This document shows, one piece after another, positions 53,380 to 64,000 of a stretch of 64,000 nucleotides of DNA (its first letter is position 1; each line of letters opens with the position of its first letter). The translations under genes and the position numbers were made by a program. The stretch comes from Corynebacterium glucuronolyticum (lineage in GTDB: Bacteria; Actinomycetota; Actinomycetes; Mycobacteriales; Mycobacteriaceae). The stretch covers positions 1 through 64,000 of the forward strand of contig JALFAQ010000002.1 of NCBI GenBank assembly GCA_022772305.1, written 5' to 3'. The notes under the pieces are model-generated. The model saw only the letters and a program-made list of their open reading frames with translations. It did no database searches and was not told where the DNA came from.

Positions 53380-53411
53380 GCTCAGCTCACATAATCTGGA
53401 ACAAAGCAGTA

Positions 53412-53443
53412 GGCACCGCTCCAGCCGACGCTGGAGCGGTGCC
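53412..53443. terminator. Hairpin downstream of dxs
   Basis: ggcaccgctccag-ccgacg-ctggagcggtgcc 13-bp perfect stem; no obvious T run. Confidence 0.55.
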
Positions 53444-53530
53444 GACAGTGACGTACCCGGCTACTATTCATAGCAGTCGGGAACACGTTTGAGTTGGAAG
53501 ACGGCTCGGATGGCTTAGTCGTGCCAGTAC

Positions 53531-54715
53531 CTAGCCTTCTTGCAGCGCGGTCTGAAGAACCTCCACCGCGTGGGTGATCTCCTCGTCGGTAATAACAAGC
53601 GGGGGAACCAGCCTGATGACGTGCGGATTGGGGGTGTTGATAAACACGCCATTTTCCAGTGCAGTGCTGGCTACCTGCTTGGCGATCTCAGCGTCGAGAA
53701 CGAGGCCGAGCATGAGGCCACGTCCACGGATCTCCGTGACATGGGGGAGTGCAGCACACAGTGATGCCAGCGACTCGCCCTTTCGTTTGACCTCGTCCAG
53801 GAAGGCATCGTCGAGCACATCGAGGACAGCATTGGCGGCGGCTGCAACAATTGGATTACCACCAAACGTAGAGCCGTGATCGCCCGGACCGAGGAGTGTT
53901 ACCGCTTTCCCGCTGGCGAGGACAGCGCCCATCGGCAGGCCACCACCGAGTGCCTTGGCCATGGTCACCACGTCAGGGACGATACCCGCGTGACTAAAAG
54001 CGAAGAAGTCACCGGTACGACCGACACCGGTTTGTACCTCGTCAATGATGAGGAGAATCCCATGCTCATCGCACAGTTGCCGCACAGAACGGAGGAAACC
54101 GTCCGCTGCGGGGATGACACCAACCTCGCCTTGGATCGGTTCGAGGATGATCGCCCCCACAGTGTCGTCGACAAGCGAAGACAGTGACTCGAGATCACCG
54201 TAGGTGAAGTACTCGACACCGGCGGGGAGAGGAGCGAAAGCCTTCTGCTTGTCCGGCTGGCCCGTCAGTGCCAGCGAGCCCATCGTGCGGCCGTGGAATC
54301 CATCATGGGCGGCGAGGATCCGGGGCCGTCCCGTACGGCGGGCGATTTTAAACGCTGCCTCGTTGGCTTCAGCGCCGGAATTACAGAAGAATACGCGTGC
54401 ATCGTCGGCCGGGAAATATTCCACTAGGCGCTCAGCCAGGTGAACGGCGGGCTCGGTAATGACGAGGTTGGAGGTATGCCCAATCGTCCGGGTTTGCTCT
54501 TCGATCGCCTTGGTGACGTGGGGGTGCGCGTAGCCCAAAGCGTTGACGGCGATGCCGGAAACCAGATCGAGGATTTCTGTGCCGTCAGTGGTCACGAGCC
54601 AGGAGCCATGGCCGGAGGCAATCTCCAGGGAGGGGGTCCCGTAGTTATTCATCATGACGGCATTCCACCGGGCGGTCAGGCCCGGAGAGGTTGGAGAGTT
54701 GTCAGGTATAGTCAT
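53531..54715 (-). CDS. argD: Acetylornithine aminotransferase
   Basis: [38 protein letters not shown] class III. Confidence 0.95.
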   Translation of the reverse strand: MTIPDNSPTSPGLTARWNAVMMNNYGTPSLEIASGHGSWLVTTDGTEILDLVSGIAVNALGYAHPHVTKAIEEQTRTIGHTSNLVITEPAVHLAERLVEYFPADDARVFFCNSGAEANEAAFKIARRTGRPRILAAHDGFHGRTMGSLALTGQPDKQKAFAPLPAGVEYFTYGDLESLSSLVDDTVGAIILEPIQGEVGVIPAADGFLRSVRQLCDEHGILLIIDEVQTGVGRTGDFFAFSHAGIVPDVVTMAKALGGGLPMGAVLASGKAVTLLGPGDHGSTFGGNPIVAAAANAVLDVLDDAFLDEVKRKGESLASLCAALPHVTEIRGRGLMLGLVLDAEIAKQVASTALENGVFINTPNPHVIRLVPPLVITDEEITHAVEVLQTALQEG

Positions 54716-54721
54716 CGTCTT

Positions 54722-55645
54722 CTATGCACTTTCTGTGAGGTCAGGATTTTCTGGGGGAGTATCTGCCGCGGTCGGAGTAACCATCGTCCCGATGCCCGAC
54801 GAGGACATGAACTCGAGGAGAACCGCGTGTGCGACACGGCCGTCGATGACGTGGGCGGCGGACACCCCGCTATCCACCGCATCGAGACACGCCTCCATTT
54901 TGGGAACCATCCCCGAATCGAGGGTGGGCAGCAGAGTACGCAACGCATCCGTGTCGAGCGCACTGATGAGGCTTGCTTCGTCCGGGTAGTGGGCCAAGAG
55001 ACCGGGAACGTCGGTGAGCATCACCAGACGCTCGGCGTGGAGGGCGGAGGCGAGAGCACCGGCTGCCGAATCCGCGTTGATGTTGTAGATCTGGCCGTCC
55101 TCATCGGGGGCGATGGTGGACACAACGGGGATGCGACCATTGGCAATGATGTCGGTGATTGCTTCCGTCTGTACAGAGGCGATGTCACCTACGAGTCCCA
55201 CGTCGGTCGGCTTGCCTTCGACGCTGACGTATCGCTTCGTGGCGGTGAAGAGGCCTCCGTCCTCACCTGTGGTGCCCATTGCATAGGGGCCGAAGGAGTT
55301 GATGAGTCCGACGAGCTCCCGACCAACCTTGCCAAAGAGCACCATGCGGACCACATCGAGGGTGTCCGGTGTGGTGATGCGGAAGCCACCACGAAACTCT
55401 CCCTCAATGCCGAGTCGGTGCAGCATCGAGGTGATTTGCGGGCCACCACCGTGGACTACGACGGGGCGTGCGCCGACGGTGCGTAAAAAGACCATGTCGG
55501 CGGCAAAGGCCTTCTTCAGATCGTCATTGACCATGGCGTTTCCGCCGTATTTCACGACGATGATTTTGTCCTTAAAGTGTTGCATCCATGGGAGAGCCTC
55601 AGCGAGTACCTCCGCCCGGATGCTGGGAGACACATCTACTGTCAT
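54722..55645 (-). CDS. argB: Acetylglutamate kinase
   Basis: [45 protein letters not shown]. Confidence 0.97.
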   Translation of the reverse strand: MTVDVSPSIRAEVLAEALPWMQHFKDKIIVVKYGGNAMVNDDLKKAFAADMVFLRTVGARPVVVHGGGPQITSMLHRLGIEGEFRGGFRITTPDTLDVVRMVLFGKVGRELVGLINSFGPYAMGTTGEDGGLFTATKRYVSVEGKPTDVGLVGDIASVQTEAITDIIANGRIPVVSTIAPDEDGQIYNINADSAAGALASALHAERLVMLTDVPGLLAHYPDEASLISALDTDALRTLLPTLDSGMVPKMEACLDAVDSGVSAAHVIDGRVAHAVLLEFMSSSGIGTMVTPTAADTPPENPDLTESA

Positions 55646-55720
55646 GGATTATCCTTCCTGGGGTTAATTCTTTTGTCTGTCGTGTCTTACCTTCGTGCTC
55701 AACGCGTCAAAACCAACCGG

Positions 55721-56881
55721 CTACGTGTGGTAGGCGGAATTGATTTCCACGTATTGGTGGGACAGGTCCGTGGTACGCACCGTGGCGGTTCCTTCACCGC
55801 CAATGCCTAGGTCGATGACGACTGCGATGTCGGGACCGGAAAGATCGACATCCTTTGCATCAGCCGTTGGTGTGGACTGTGTGCAGACCGTGTGCCCGTT
55901 GAACGTCACGCTGAGGTTTTCCGCATCGAGCTCCGCGTCCGCCATGCCGACAGCCGCGAGGGCGCGGCCCCAGTTGGGGTCGGAGCCGAACATCGCGCAT
56001 TTGAAGAGGTTGTCCCGCCCCACTGTCCTGGCGGCATTGAGCGCCTCCGCATCCGAGGCAGCGCCCGTGACAGTGATGCTGACACGCTTGGTAGCACCTT
56101 CTGCGTCACCTTGCAACTGATTAGCCATGTCTTCGCACGCCGTCCGAACCGCACTGTTGAGCTCATCCTGGCTGGGTTGGTAGCCACTGGCACCGTTGGC
56201 AAGGAGGATGACGGTGTCGTTGGTAGAAGTCGTGCCGTCAATATCCAAAGTGTTAAAGGTCTTGTCGGAGCTGCTCTGCAATGCCTCCTGGGCCATTTCC
56301 GGTGTGATGTCCGCATCGGTGGCAAGAACACAGAGCATGGTGGCTAGCGAAGGAGCCATCATGCCCACGCCTTTGCCAATCCCGCCGACGACGAAGCCGT
56401 CGGCTTTCACCAAAGTCGTCTTGGCTACCGTGTCCGTCGTCATAATCGCTTCTGCGGCGGCTTCACCTGCTTCGGGTGTACTGGCCAATGCTGTGACTGC
56501 GGTGGGGATGACCGGGATGAGCGTATCCATATCCAACTGCTCACCGATGATGCCTGTGGAGCAGACAGCCACGTCCTCCGTCGCAATGCCCAGCTCCTTA
56601 GCTGTTACCTCTGCCTGGGTGTGGGCGTTGTCAAAGCCTTGGTTACCCGTACACGCATTGGCGTTGCCGGAATTGATAATCACTGCCCGAAGCGAACCAT
56701 TCCCAACGTGTTGCCGAGTCAGCTTAACGGGAGCAGCAAAGACTTTGTTCCGTGTAAACACGGCGGCGGCAGCGTGCTGTGGCCCGTTGTTGGCGATAAC
56801 GGCAAGATCCTTCTTGCCAGATTTCTTTAGTCCTGCGGTAATTCCTGCGGCGCTGAAGCCCGGGACTGATGTAATAGACAA
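55721..56881 (-). CDS. argJ: Bifunctional glutamate N-acetyltransferase/ornithine acetyltransferase
   Basis: [31 protein letters not shown] (autocleavage A-T). Probable TTG start at 56881; the ORF extends further upstream. Confidence 0.94.
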   Translation of the reverse strand: MSITSVPGFSAAGITAGLKKSGKKDLAVIANNGPQHAAAAVFTRNKVFAAPVKLTRQHVGNGSLRAVIINSGNANACTGNQGFDNAHTQAEVTAKELGIATEDVAVCSTGIIGEQLDMDTLIPVIPTAVTALASTPEAGEAAAEAIMTTDTVAKTTLVKADGFVVGGIGKGVGMMAPSLATMLCVLATDADITPEMAQEALQSSSDKTFNTLDIDGTTSTNDTVILLANGASGYQPSQDELNSAVRTACEDMANQLQGDAEGATKRVSITVTGAASDAEALNAARTVGRDNLFKCAMFGSDPNWGRALAAVGMADAELDAENLSVTFNGHTVCTQSTPTADAKDVDLSGPDIAVVIDLGIGGEGTATVRTTDLSHQYVEINSAYHT

Positions 56882-56999
56882 TCGATTTTCTTCCTTTGCT
56901 TTGTAACGTGTTGTAACTAACTGGTGGTGGTGCCCCGCAGCGAAATGCTGCGGGATGAAAGTGGTGTACGCACAACGCTGCCACGTGCTGCGTTGCCAC

Positions 57000-58046
57000 C
57001 TAGGGAGCGATAGCCACCTGGGTGAGCCCGGAGTGTTCTGGCCATCCAAGCGCCAGGTTCATTGACTGGATGGCATTTCCCGCTGTTCCCTTGGTGAGGT
57101 TGTCGATTGCCGAGGTGATCACGGCTTTGCCTGCATGTGGATCCGTCGTCACCTGAATGTGGCAGTAGTTGGAGCCGAGAACATTTTGGGTTGCGGGTTG
57201 CTGGCCTTCGGGGAGCACTACAACAAATTCTTCGTCCGCATACCACTGCGTATACAAGGCGTGGAGATCCTGGGAACTCATCGCTTTGTTCGCCAACGGG
57301 GCGACAACGGTGCTAAGGATGCCCCGGGTCATGGGTGCGAGGACCGGGGTAAACGAGACCGTGACCGGTTCGCCTGCCACGTGTGTGAAGTTCTGCTCCA
57401 TTTCTGGGGTGTGTCGGTGAATCCCTCCCACGTTGTAAGCCCTGGCCGAATTCATTGTTTCTGCCCCGAGGTTGGCTACGGAGGCTTTCTTCCCGGCCCC
57501 CGAGACGCCGGAGAAACTGACGATAGTCACTTCAGGGGCGATGATGTGCTTGGCTAATGCGGGAGTTGCCGCGAGGGCAGCTCCGGTAGGGAAGCATCCG
57601 GGAACGGCAATTGTCCGTGACTGTGTGAGTTTTTCGCGCTGCCCGGGAAGCTCCGGTAGACCGTACGTAAACGTTCCGGCGTGTACCGAGTGGTAGAACT
57701 TTTCCCACTGTGTGGCATCTTCGAGCCGGAAGTCGGCGGAAAGGTCCAGGATGAGACAGTCACCTTCCACCTCGCGGGCGACCTCTGCGGAATAGCCATG
57801 GGGGAGTCCCAAAAAGACCACGTCACATTGGTGGAGGTGTGCAGCATCGGTTGGCTCGATGATTCGGTCTGCGAGGGGGGACACATGCGGGAGGAGTGCG
57901 CCCACGCGCCCTCCGGCGTTGGAGTTACCCATGAGCGGTCCGATAATGAGCTCATCTGAATTGTATGCGGGGTGGTTGAGCAGGAGTCGCAATACTTCAG
58001 CTCCTGCATATCCGGTTGCACCGGCGATTCCTACTGTAACTGCCAT
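57000..58046 (-). CDS. argC: N-acetyl-gamma-glutamyl-phosphate reductase
   Basis: [34 protein letters not shown]. Confidence 0.96.
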   Translation of the reverse strand: MAVTVGIAGATGYAGAEVLRLLLNHPAYNSDELIIGPLMGNSNAGGRVGALLPHVSPLADRIIEPTDAAHLHQCDVVFLGLPHGYSAEVAREVEGDCLILDLSADFRLEDATQWEKFYHSVHAGTFTYGLPELPGQREKLTQSRTIAVPGCFPTGAALAATPALAKHIIAPEVTIVSFSGVSGAGKKASVANLGAETMNSARAYNVGGIHRHTPEMEQNFTHVAGEPVTVSFTPVLAPMTRGILSTVVAPLANKAMSSQDLHALYTQWYADEEFVVVLPEGQQPATQNVLGSNYCHIQVTTDPHAGKAVITSAIDNLTKGTAGNAIQSMNLALGWPEHSGLTQVAIAP

Positions 58047-58065
58047 GCCTGAACTCTAATAAAGC

Positions 58066-58090
58066 ATGCACTTAAATGCAAAATATGCAT
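58066..58090. promoter_or_regulatory. Tandem overlapping ARG-box-like palindromes upstream of argC
   Basis: ATGCAcTTAAATGCA (58066-58080) and ATGCAAAATATGCAT (58076-58090) share the central ATGCA; 20 bp upstream of the argC start. Confidence 0.65.
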
Positions 58091-58463
58091 TAAAAATTGA
58101 AGATATATACCCCCAAAAGTGCCAAGGAGGTGAGAAGCGGTGGGTCACTCTGTCAACCGGCACATCTGGCAACAGCGCTGGTCAATCGCGGATGAGACCA
58201 GGGGGGAAACAAGAAGATAAACGTGCACGAACGAGGGGATCGTTAGTCGCAGTCAGGTGTGGGTAGCCAGCTCAACGTGGAGCAAACGCGTGGAGAAAAC
58301 GAGAAGAATTGATAGGCACGCCGATCCACAGGCATGCTGAGTCACGCAGGGGGAAGATGAGAGGGGTGTACCGCAGATAATTGGCTGGTAGCCGGCTGTA
58401 CTCTGCGGTCACCAGAATGCCACGCAATACCGTGATGCGTGTGTCTCCGTCTGGGGGCGTGTG

Positions 58464-59630
58464 TTATTCGCTACGAAGAGACTCTTCAAGTAGTTCGCTG
58501 ACAAGTTCCACCTGCCAGGGGCGGGCGCCGAAGCCTGTGAGCAACTCCGCGACAGGGGTGTCGTCCTCGTGTGCGACGCGCTGCCACACGACATCGCGGA
58601 CGACGGCAGGGGCTACGAGAACAATGGGGTCCATCTCGAGCTCGTCGGCCCGATCGGCGACTGCAGTGGTTGCCTCGTGCAGAGCATCCCACGCTTCGGG
58701 GCACAACCTCTTCCAGGCGCTTTTCGTCGGGGTGCCCTCTTCTTTGGGTAGAGTTGCCCAGGAGTCTTGCGGTTTGTTCAGCGCTTGGCTAATGACTGAT
58801 GCCCACAAACGAGGGTTAGATCGGTTGCGGAGTATGGAATGCACGTCGTCAGGCGTTGTCGGGTGTTTTTCTGCCAGCAGGCTGAGCAGCTTGTTGCTGA
58901 GCACTCGACCGGGGGCAATGTCCTTGCTGCGGGCAATTTGGTCGCGCTTGTTAAACAGCGCCCAAGCCGCCTGCACTTGGGGGCCGTGCATGCGACGAAT
59001 ACCTTTCACGTCGTGCCATGTCTTTTCATGCTGGACGGGAGGAAAATCAATGATGTGCTGAAACTCATCTTCCGCCCAATCAAGCTTTCCCTCGCGGTTT
59101 AGAAGTGCTGTGAGGGTATCGGCTAGTTCGATGAGGAGCTCTACATCGAGCGCTGCGTATATGAGCCACGAGCGTGGGATCGGGCGTTTTGACCAGTTTT
59201 CGGCGGCGTGACCTTTCTTGAGGTCAATGCCGAGGATCCGGCTCGTCATCGCAGCCAGGTTGACCTTGTCAAAACCGAGGAAGCGGCCAGCCACCTCAGT
59301 ATCGAAAAGCTGCGGTGCCGTCATTCCCACCTCTCCCAAACATGGGAGATCGCTCACGGCGGCGTGCAGGATCCATGGGCAGCGGTTCACTACAGGGGCC
59401 AAGACGGATGGAAGCTCAGTGCGTAGAGCTTCTGCATCAACAAGAAAGGTGCCAGCAGTTTCCTGGCGGAGTTGGATAAGGTAAGCCCGGTCATCGTAGG
59501 TGTAGCCGGAAGCGCGCTCTGTATCGATGGCGATAGGTGCTCCCGGCTCGAGGCTGGCAGCACAGTCAGCCAATTCGGAGGAGGTAGTTACCAAGGGGGT
59601 CTTTCCATCCCGCGGAGCTGTCAGAAGCAT
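58464..59630 (-). CDS. rnd: Ribonuclease D-like 3'-5' exonuclease with HRDC domain
   Basis: PIAIDTERASGYTYDDRAYLIQLRQ, FDTEVAGRFLGFDKVNLA, HRDC region (RDQIARSKDIAPGRVLSNKLL). Confidence 0.92.
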   Translation of the reverse strand: MLLTAPRDGKTPLVTTSSELADCAASLEPGAPIAIDTERASGYTYDDRAYLIQLRQETAGTFLVDAEALRTELPSVLAPVVNRCPWILHAAVSDLPCLGEVGMTAPQLFDTEVAGRFLGFDKVNLAAMTSRILGIDLKKGHAAENWSKRPIPRSWLIYAALDVELLIELADTLTALLNREGKLDWAEDEFQHIIDFPPVQHEKTWHDVKGIRRMHGPQVQAAWALFNKRDQIARSKDIAPGRVLSNKLLSLLAEKHPTTPDDVHSILRNRSNPRLWASVISQALNKPQDSWATLPKEEGTPTKSAWKRLCPEAWDALHEATTAVADRADELEMDPIVLVAPAVVRDVVWQRVAHEDDTPVAELLTGFGARPWQVELVSELLEESLRSE

Positions 59631-59806
59631 CGCTAACCTTGTAACTCTTTCTAGCTACGTCGTCCGGCGTAGCGCGTATATTGCGTTTGGTCCTTGGACC
59701 GGCGCAGCGCCTACGGTGTGCAAGCCGTAAGTATGCACGTTGCCATCGCAGCACCAATTGTCACAGTACCCCGCCCGTGCGGACGACGATGGCGCACTGT
59801 TTGTGA

Positions 59807-60457
59807 CTATGAACCGATGTTGGTGACGCCTTCGGGTGGCAGGCCAGCCACAGCACTGAGAACGTGTGCGAATCCCTCAACATGGGAGGACAAGTCTGTA
59901 CCCGTTGCCGTCCAGGATGCACGTAGTTCTACCTGGTAGGCGCGCGGAGGCCCGCCGATTTCACCGTAACGGACAGAGGCGGTGGATGTGACTGTTCCAC
60001 CCATGTTGGTATAGTGTGCGGAAGCCTCGTACAACCCTTCCTTCAGCCATTCCCAGGCAACTTCAGGTAGTAGAGGATCGCTGGCTACGGAGCTATCCAG
60101 ATCGGCTTGGATGTAGGCAACAAGCCGCATAGGGGAGTCCCATGCTTCCTCGGAACGGGGATCGTAAAGAAGGATGAGTCGTCCGAAGGCATCACCATCG
60201 GAATCTAGTGCGCTCACGGCCTCATCTTCGGATTCCCTGTCCACTTCAAGTCCAATTGCATGACTGAATTTGGCAATCTTTTGTGGTGGTCGAATCGTCC
60301 CCAGGACGATCTCTTTACGCAGCTGGGCTGCGTGCATGGATTCTGCGGCGGCGATGAACTCCTGTGGAGTCTCCGCCTCCTGGGTCCGAGCATGCGTCAG
60401 CTCGTGCACAGCTGCGCTTGGACGCTGAGAAGATACCTGTTGGTCAGTCACGTACAC
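59807..60457 (-). CDS. DUF3000 domain-containing protein
   Basis: RKEIVLGTIRPPQKIAKFSHAIGLEV ... LILLYDPRSEEAWDSPMRLVAYIQADLD ... ALPAVAWEWL-like region. Confidence 0.87.
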   Translation of the reverse strand: MYVTDQQVSSQRPSAAVHELTHARTQEAETPQEFIAAAESMHAAQLRKEIVLGTIRPPQKIAKFSHAIGLEVDRESEDEAVSALDSDGDAFGRLILLYDPRSEEAWDSPMRLVAYIQADLDSSVASDPLLPEVAWEWLKEGLYEASAHYTNMGGTVTSTASVRYGEIGGPPRAYQVELRASWTATGTDLSSHVEGFAHVLSAVAGLPPEGVTNIGS

Positions 60458-60574
60458 AACGGTAACTAAGCACCCCTGGCAACTGTAGGAGCCACGCCGG
60501 TCTACTCCAGCGTGGGCACAAACAAGTATGATGTCCTAAGTGGATCTAAAGGTTGATGTAGAAAGGCATTAGTA

Positions 60575-61282
60575 ATGGGTAAATTCAGTCATCCTGATTT
60601 TGCTGCCCTCAATGAGGTCAAGCAGTACTCGCAGTTCCTCGTGTTCGATGTCATCCCGGGTGTGCTTCCCGACGACCGCAGCGAGGTCATCGATCAGCTA
60701 CACGGCTTCTTCGCCGGCCTGAAGGAAAAGGGCATCACTGTGCGGGGTGTCTACAACATTTCCGGTGTGCGCGCCGAAGGCGATTACATGATCTGGTGGC
60801 ATGCGGAGAACCTGGAGGATCTTCAGGACGCGTACAACCAGTTCCGTCGTGAGACGATCCTCGGCGCTGCCAGTGAAAAAAACTGGATCGGTACGAGCAT
60901 CCACCGTCCCGCGGAATTCAACAAGTCGCACCTGCCGGCCTTCATCATGGGCATGGAGCCGGAGCGCTGGATCACGGTGTACCCGTTTGTGCGTTCCTAC
61001 GACTGGTACCTTCTCGATCCGAACGATCGGCGCAAGATCCTCGCCGACCACGGCCAGGCCGGTCGCAAGTTCGGCAATGTGCTCGCCAACACCATGAGCG
61101 CCTTCGCCCTGGGCGATTACGAGTGGATCCTGGCCTTCGAGGCCCCGGATATGGAGACTATCAACGAGCTCATGCACGCCATGCGCTACACCAAGGCGCG
61201 CGAGCATGTCCGCGTGGAGATTCCGTTCTACTCCGGCCGTCGCGTCGATGACATCGCAGAAATCGTCAACGTCCTGCCCTAG
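60575..61282 (+). CDS. hemQ: Coproheme decarboxylase (chlorite dismutase family)
   Basis: FVRSYDWYLLDPNDRRKILADHGQAGRKF, LGDYEWILAFEAPDM. Confidence 0.95.
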   Translation: MGKFSHPDFAALNEVKQYSQFLVFDVIPGVLPDDRSEVIDQLHGFFAGLKEKGITVRGVYNISGVRAEGDYMIWWHAENLEDLQDAYNQFRRETILGAASEKNWIGTSIHRPAEFNKSHLPAFIMGMEPERWITVYPFVRSYDWYLLDPNDRRKILADHGQAGRKFGNVLANTMSAFALGDYEWILAFEAPDMETINELMHAMRYTKAREHVRVEIPFYSGRRVDDIAEIVNVLP

Positions 61283-61363
61283 GGGCTTGTCGACGAGGAG
61301 TCGCTGACTTGGCCCAATGGCACCGAAAGGCGCCATGCAGCGGCTATAGGCTTCGTAAATGAA

Positions 61364-61401
61364 AAAAGCCGTGGAAGCGCTCATCGCCTTCCACGGCTTT
61401 T
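61364..61401. terminator. Bidirectional terminator between hemQ and msrB
   Basis: aaaagccgtggaag...cttccacggctttt, 14-bp stem. Confidence 0.85.
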
Positions 61402-61447
61402 CTGGTTCTGCCTCCAGGCAATAAACCCGGTTACCCCAGCTCCCCAG

Positions 61448-61861
61448 CTATTCTGTCGGCTTAGCAGGCTTGAGGGTGAGGCTCACGGAGTTGATGCAGT
61501 AGCGAAGATCGGTGGGGGTGTCGTACCCCTCGCCCTCAAAAACGTGGCCGAGGTGTGACTTGCACCGTGCGCAGAGCACCTCCACGCGCCTCATTCCGTG
61601 TGACAAATCCTCGCGCTCAATGACGCGGTCACCGGCGAGAGGGGAGAAGAAGGATGGCCAGCCGCAGTGCGAGTGGAACTTCTCCTGGGAACGGAAGAGC
61701 TCGGCACCGCACGCCTTGCAGGAATACACGCCCTCTGTTTCCGTATCAGTGTATTCGCCGGAAAAAGGGGGTTCGGTGCCCTTCTGACGTAACACGGCAA
61801 AAGAGAGTGGGTCGAGGCGCTCACGCCACTGATCGTCAGTAAAGTCTTCGTAATTCGTCAT
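61448..61861 (-). CDS. msrB: Peptide-methionine (R)-S-oxide reductase
   Basis: CKACGAELFRSQEKFHSHCGWPSFFSPL, RVEVLCARCKSHLGHVFEGEG, RYCINSVSL. Confidence 0.96.
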   Translation of the reverse strand: MTNYEDFTDDQWRERLDPLSFAVLRQKGTEPPFSGEYTDTETEGVYSCKACGAELFRSQEKFHSHCGWPSFFSPLAGDRVIEREDLSHGMRRVEVLCARCKSHLGHVFEGEGYDTPTDLRYCINSVSLTLKPAKPTE

Positions 61862-61930
61862 GCGCCCAGCCTACCCACCCATAGGCGCAGAGACTGAGCC
61901 GCGGATTGTGAGTAGGGGCGGAAGGGGGCA

Positions 61931-63175
61931 CTACGCGCCAGCAGAGGCAGGGGTTACCTGGTGGTTAGACGCACGACGCGAACTGTATGCCCGCGCGATG
62001 GCACCAACGGAGATGACGATGATGAGGACTGCCCATCCTGTCGTAGGAAGGAAGTACTGTGCCCACATACCTTCGGCGGGGAAGGTGGCTGATTTCCAGC
62101 TGTCCGGTGTGAACATGCAATATGCAGCAAACCAGGCGAAGGGATTGCGGGCAAGGGAACCAGGTTGGATCACCGCAATGAAGAAGGGGAAGAGAAACAT
62201 CGAGTAGTACATCTGCCCCAGAGAGGAAAGGAAGAACACGCCGACGAGGAGAAGGGTGGACGTTGTCACAATCCACCACAGTCGATCCGAGTAGCGGAAC
62301 TTCAGGGCTGCGAGAACACCAGCTGCGACGATGACCGCGAAAAAAATCCAGATTGTGGCGGTAAACCACGTGGGAGCACCAGACCACAACGCCATCCCAC
62401 GCAGGGAGGAATTGGAAAAGTCACGAATCTGCGCGATGTAGGGGGTCGTGCGGGTGATGTAATCGGTAGCTCCCGGAACCAGTGGCCACGCGATGAGGTT
62501 CATCACGATCGGTACCCCCACAGCGGAGATGACCGTCTTCCAATTCAGCTTGGCTAGAGGCAATACAAGGAGGGGAAGGAAGATCGGTTTGAAGACAATG
62601 GCAAAACCAATTGCAAGGCCTGCCAGCCACTGGCGGTCACGCACGAGGAAGTAATAAAACCCCACCAACAGGAGGAAGAGAATTCCGTTGATGTTGGAAA
62701 AGATGAGGGTGTTCCTAACCGACTCCGTGAGGAGAGACGCAGTCACGAACAAGGGAAACAGGAAACTCGTCGGCTTCCTTCCCAGTAGCTTCAGGAAGAG
62801 CCCGATAGCGGCGATGACACAGCCGGCATTGATGAGAATGAATCCGAAGCGGGCGATGGCTAGGCGCGCAAAGGAGAAGGGGTAAAGCAGGATCGTCGCG
62901 CCGGGGGACCACAAGTAGTGAGGATCCACGTACATGTAGTTCTCGTTGTACACGGGGATTCCTTCCCGCATGCGGGCGATGGCCTCGTAGACGGTCGTGA
63001 AATCATCCGTAATCGCCCCATCGATTGACAGGAGGAAAATCCTATGGATGAGGAGCATGACCACGAGCGGCCAGAACATCCAATTCAGCACGGCATTCCA
63101 GGAAGGAGCGTCGCGTTGCGGTTCTGGAGCGTCAGCTACCCATGTGTTGCGGAGCGATTCTGCGAGACTAGACAC
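61931..63175 (-). CDS. aftC: GT87-family polyprenyl-phosphate arabinofuranosyl/mannosyltransferase, AftC-like
   Basis: Multi-TM GT-C protein, YEAIARMREGIPVYNENYMYVDPHYLWSPGATILLYPF; position next to msrB-hemQ matches aftC in C. glutamicum and Mycobacterium. Confidence 0.8.
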   Translation of the reverse strand: MSSLAESLRNTWVADAPEPQRDAPSWNAVLNWMFWPLVVMLLIHRIFLLSIDGAITDDFTTVYEAIARMREGIPVYNENYMYVDPHYLWSPGATILLYPFSFARLAIARFGFILINAGCVIAAIGLFLKLLGRKPTSFLFPLFVTASLLTESVRNTLIFSNINGILFLLLVGFYYFLVRDRQWLAGLAIGFAIVFKPIFLPLLVLPLAKLNWKTVISAVGVPIVMNLIAWPLVPGATDYITRTTPYIAQIRDFSNSSLRGMALWSGAPTWFTATIWIFFAVIVAAGVLAALKFRYSDRLWWIVTTSTLLLVGVFFLSSLGQMYYSMFLFPFFIAVIQPGSLARNPFAWFAAYCMFTPDSWKSATFPAEGMWAQYFLPTTGWAVLIIVISVGAIARAYSSRRASNHQVTPASAGA

Positions 63176-63483
63176 GCAATAACCCTAACTAATCCGCTAC
63201 CGTAGGGTTCGCACGTGCCCCCTGCGTGTTGCCTATGGAATTAGTTTCCCCCCGTTGGGAAGCTCACGTTGCGCTCCGAATCTGTCACTCCGTGCTTTCG
63301 TTATTTGCTTGTCGACGCCACCATCGTCCATCCCCCGTTGGCTATTCGTTGCAGCTTCTCCGCTGCGAGCGGGGGATAGAAATACCGAAATTCTCCTGTT
63401 GTGATTTAGTCGATGACGCTTCTCCGGCCTTTGACCTGGCGATTAGTTACCCGCCGGGGAAACGTGTAACCTATTCAGACGTT

Positions 63484-63555
63484 GGTCCCATGGCTCAGTG
63501 GAAGAGCGTTCCGTTCACACCGGAAAGGTCGCTGGTTCGATCCCAGCTGGGACCA
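63484..63555 (+). tRNA. tRNA-Val (anticodon CAC)
   Basis: Cloverleaf: GGTCCCA acceptor/TGGGACC, D-arm GGCTCAGTGGAAGAGC, anticodon arm TTCCG-TTCACAC-CGGAA, T-arm GCTGGTTCGATCCCAGC; CCA not encoded. Confidence 0.92.
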
Positions 63556-63560
63556 CTGCC

Positions 63561-63586
63561 GGCCCGCCTCGTGCGGGCCTTTTGTT
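63561..63586 (+). terminator. Rho-independent terminator of tRNA-Val
   Basis: ggcccgc-ctcgt-gcgggcc-ttttgtttt. Confidence 0.8.
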
Positions 63587-63634
63587 TTGCATGCATTCTT
63601 TGTGTCCGGGGTTTAGCTTCTTCCTGCCCATCCT

Positions 63635-63715
63635 TTCCGCTACAGCCAAAGTAGCGGAAAGCGAACTTAAGTGGATAAATGTGTGCCTCTGCAGCGTGTC
63701 CGCTACATGAGCGGA
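63635..63715. repeat. Two related small inverted repeats (TCCGCTAC core)
   Basis: TTCCGCTAC-agccaaa-GTAGCGGAA (63635-63659) and TCCGCT-acatg-AGCGGA (63699-63715). Confidence 0.6.
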
Positions 63716-64000
63716 AGAATTATTTGGGGAATCGCGCACCTATCAATCCGTCTTTCGCGGATTTGAAGAGTTGTTTTGATGGAGAGAAATGCGGGTGGGG
63801 GAGGGAAGATATTGCATGAGGGAGAGACTCGTTGGTGCGTTCATCGTGAAATAGAGTGCTGTGGCGACAATGCGGGGCAGGGATTGGACGCCTCCCGTTT
63901 GTCGATGCTTTTTGTTCTTTGCTCACTAATGTCACGGATGTGATTTAAACGGCTCCAACAAAAGTTGTATCTACCAGCGGATTTGTTTCATCCTTGAGTT

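Overview
This 64 kb window is a high-GC actinobacterial core-chromosome segment, most like Corynebacterium. It is a gene-dense run of about 47 supported CDSs plus one tRNA-Val(CAC). It largely follows the C. glutamicum layout miaA-dapF-hflX-permease-ptsH-ptsF-fruK-fruR-sugR-lexA-(divS)-nrdR-hrpA-oxyR ... galE-dtxR-sigB ... sigA-ppgK-suhB-dut ... dxs-rnd-hemQ-msrB-aftC-tRNA. I found no CRISPR array, prophage or intact IS element. The left 500 bp holds an unexplained, possibly frameshifted ORF remnant. The most notable departures from the expected layout are: (1) argC-J-B-D sits between dxs and rnd without argF/R/G/H and has two overlapping ARG-box-like palindromes upstream of argC; (2) the fru/sugR cluster lacks ptsI at its usual place; (3) a strongly strand-biased GGGGA-rich intergenic stretch lies between a DUF4192 gene and galE; (4) an uncharacterised protein ends in a Gly/Cys-only tail; (5) SigA carries a histone H1-like Lys/Ala-rich N-terminal extension; (6) a translationally coupled DUF3039/SF2-helicase pair is present. 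All calls come from reading the sequence and supplied ORFs; no database search was possible.
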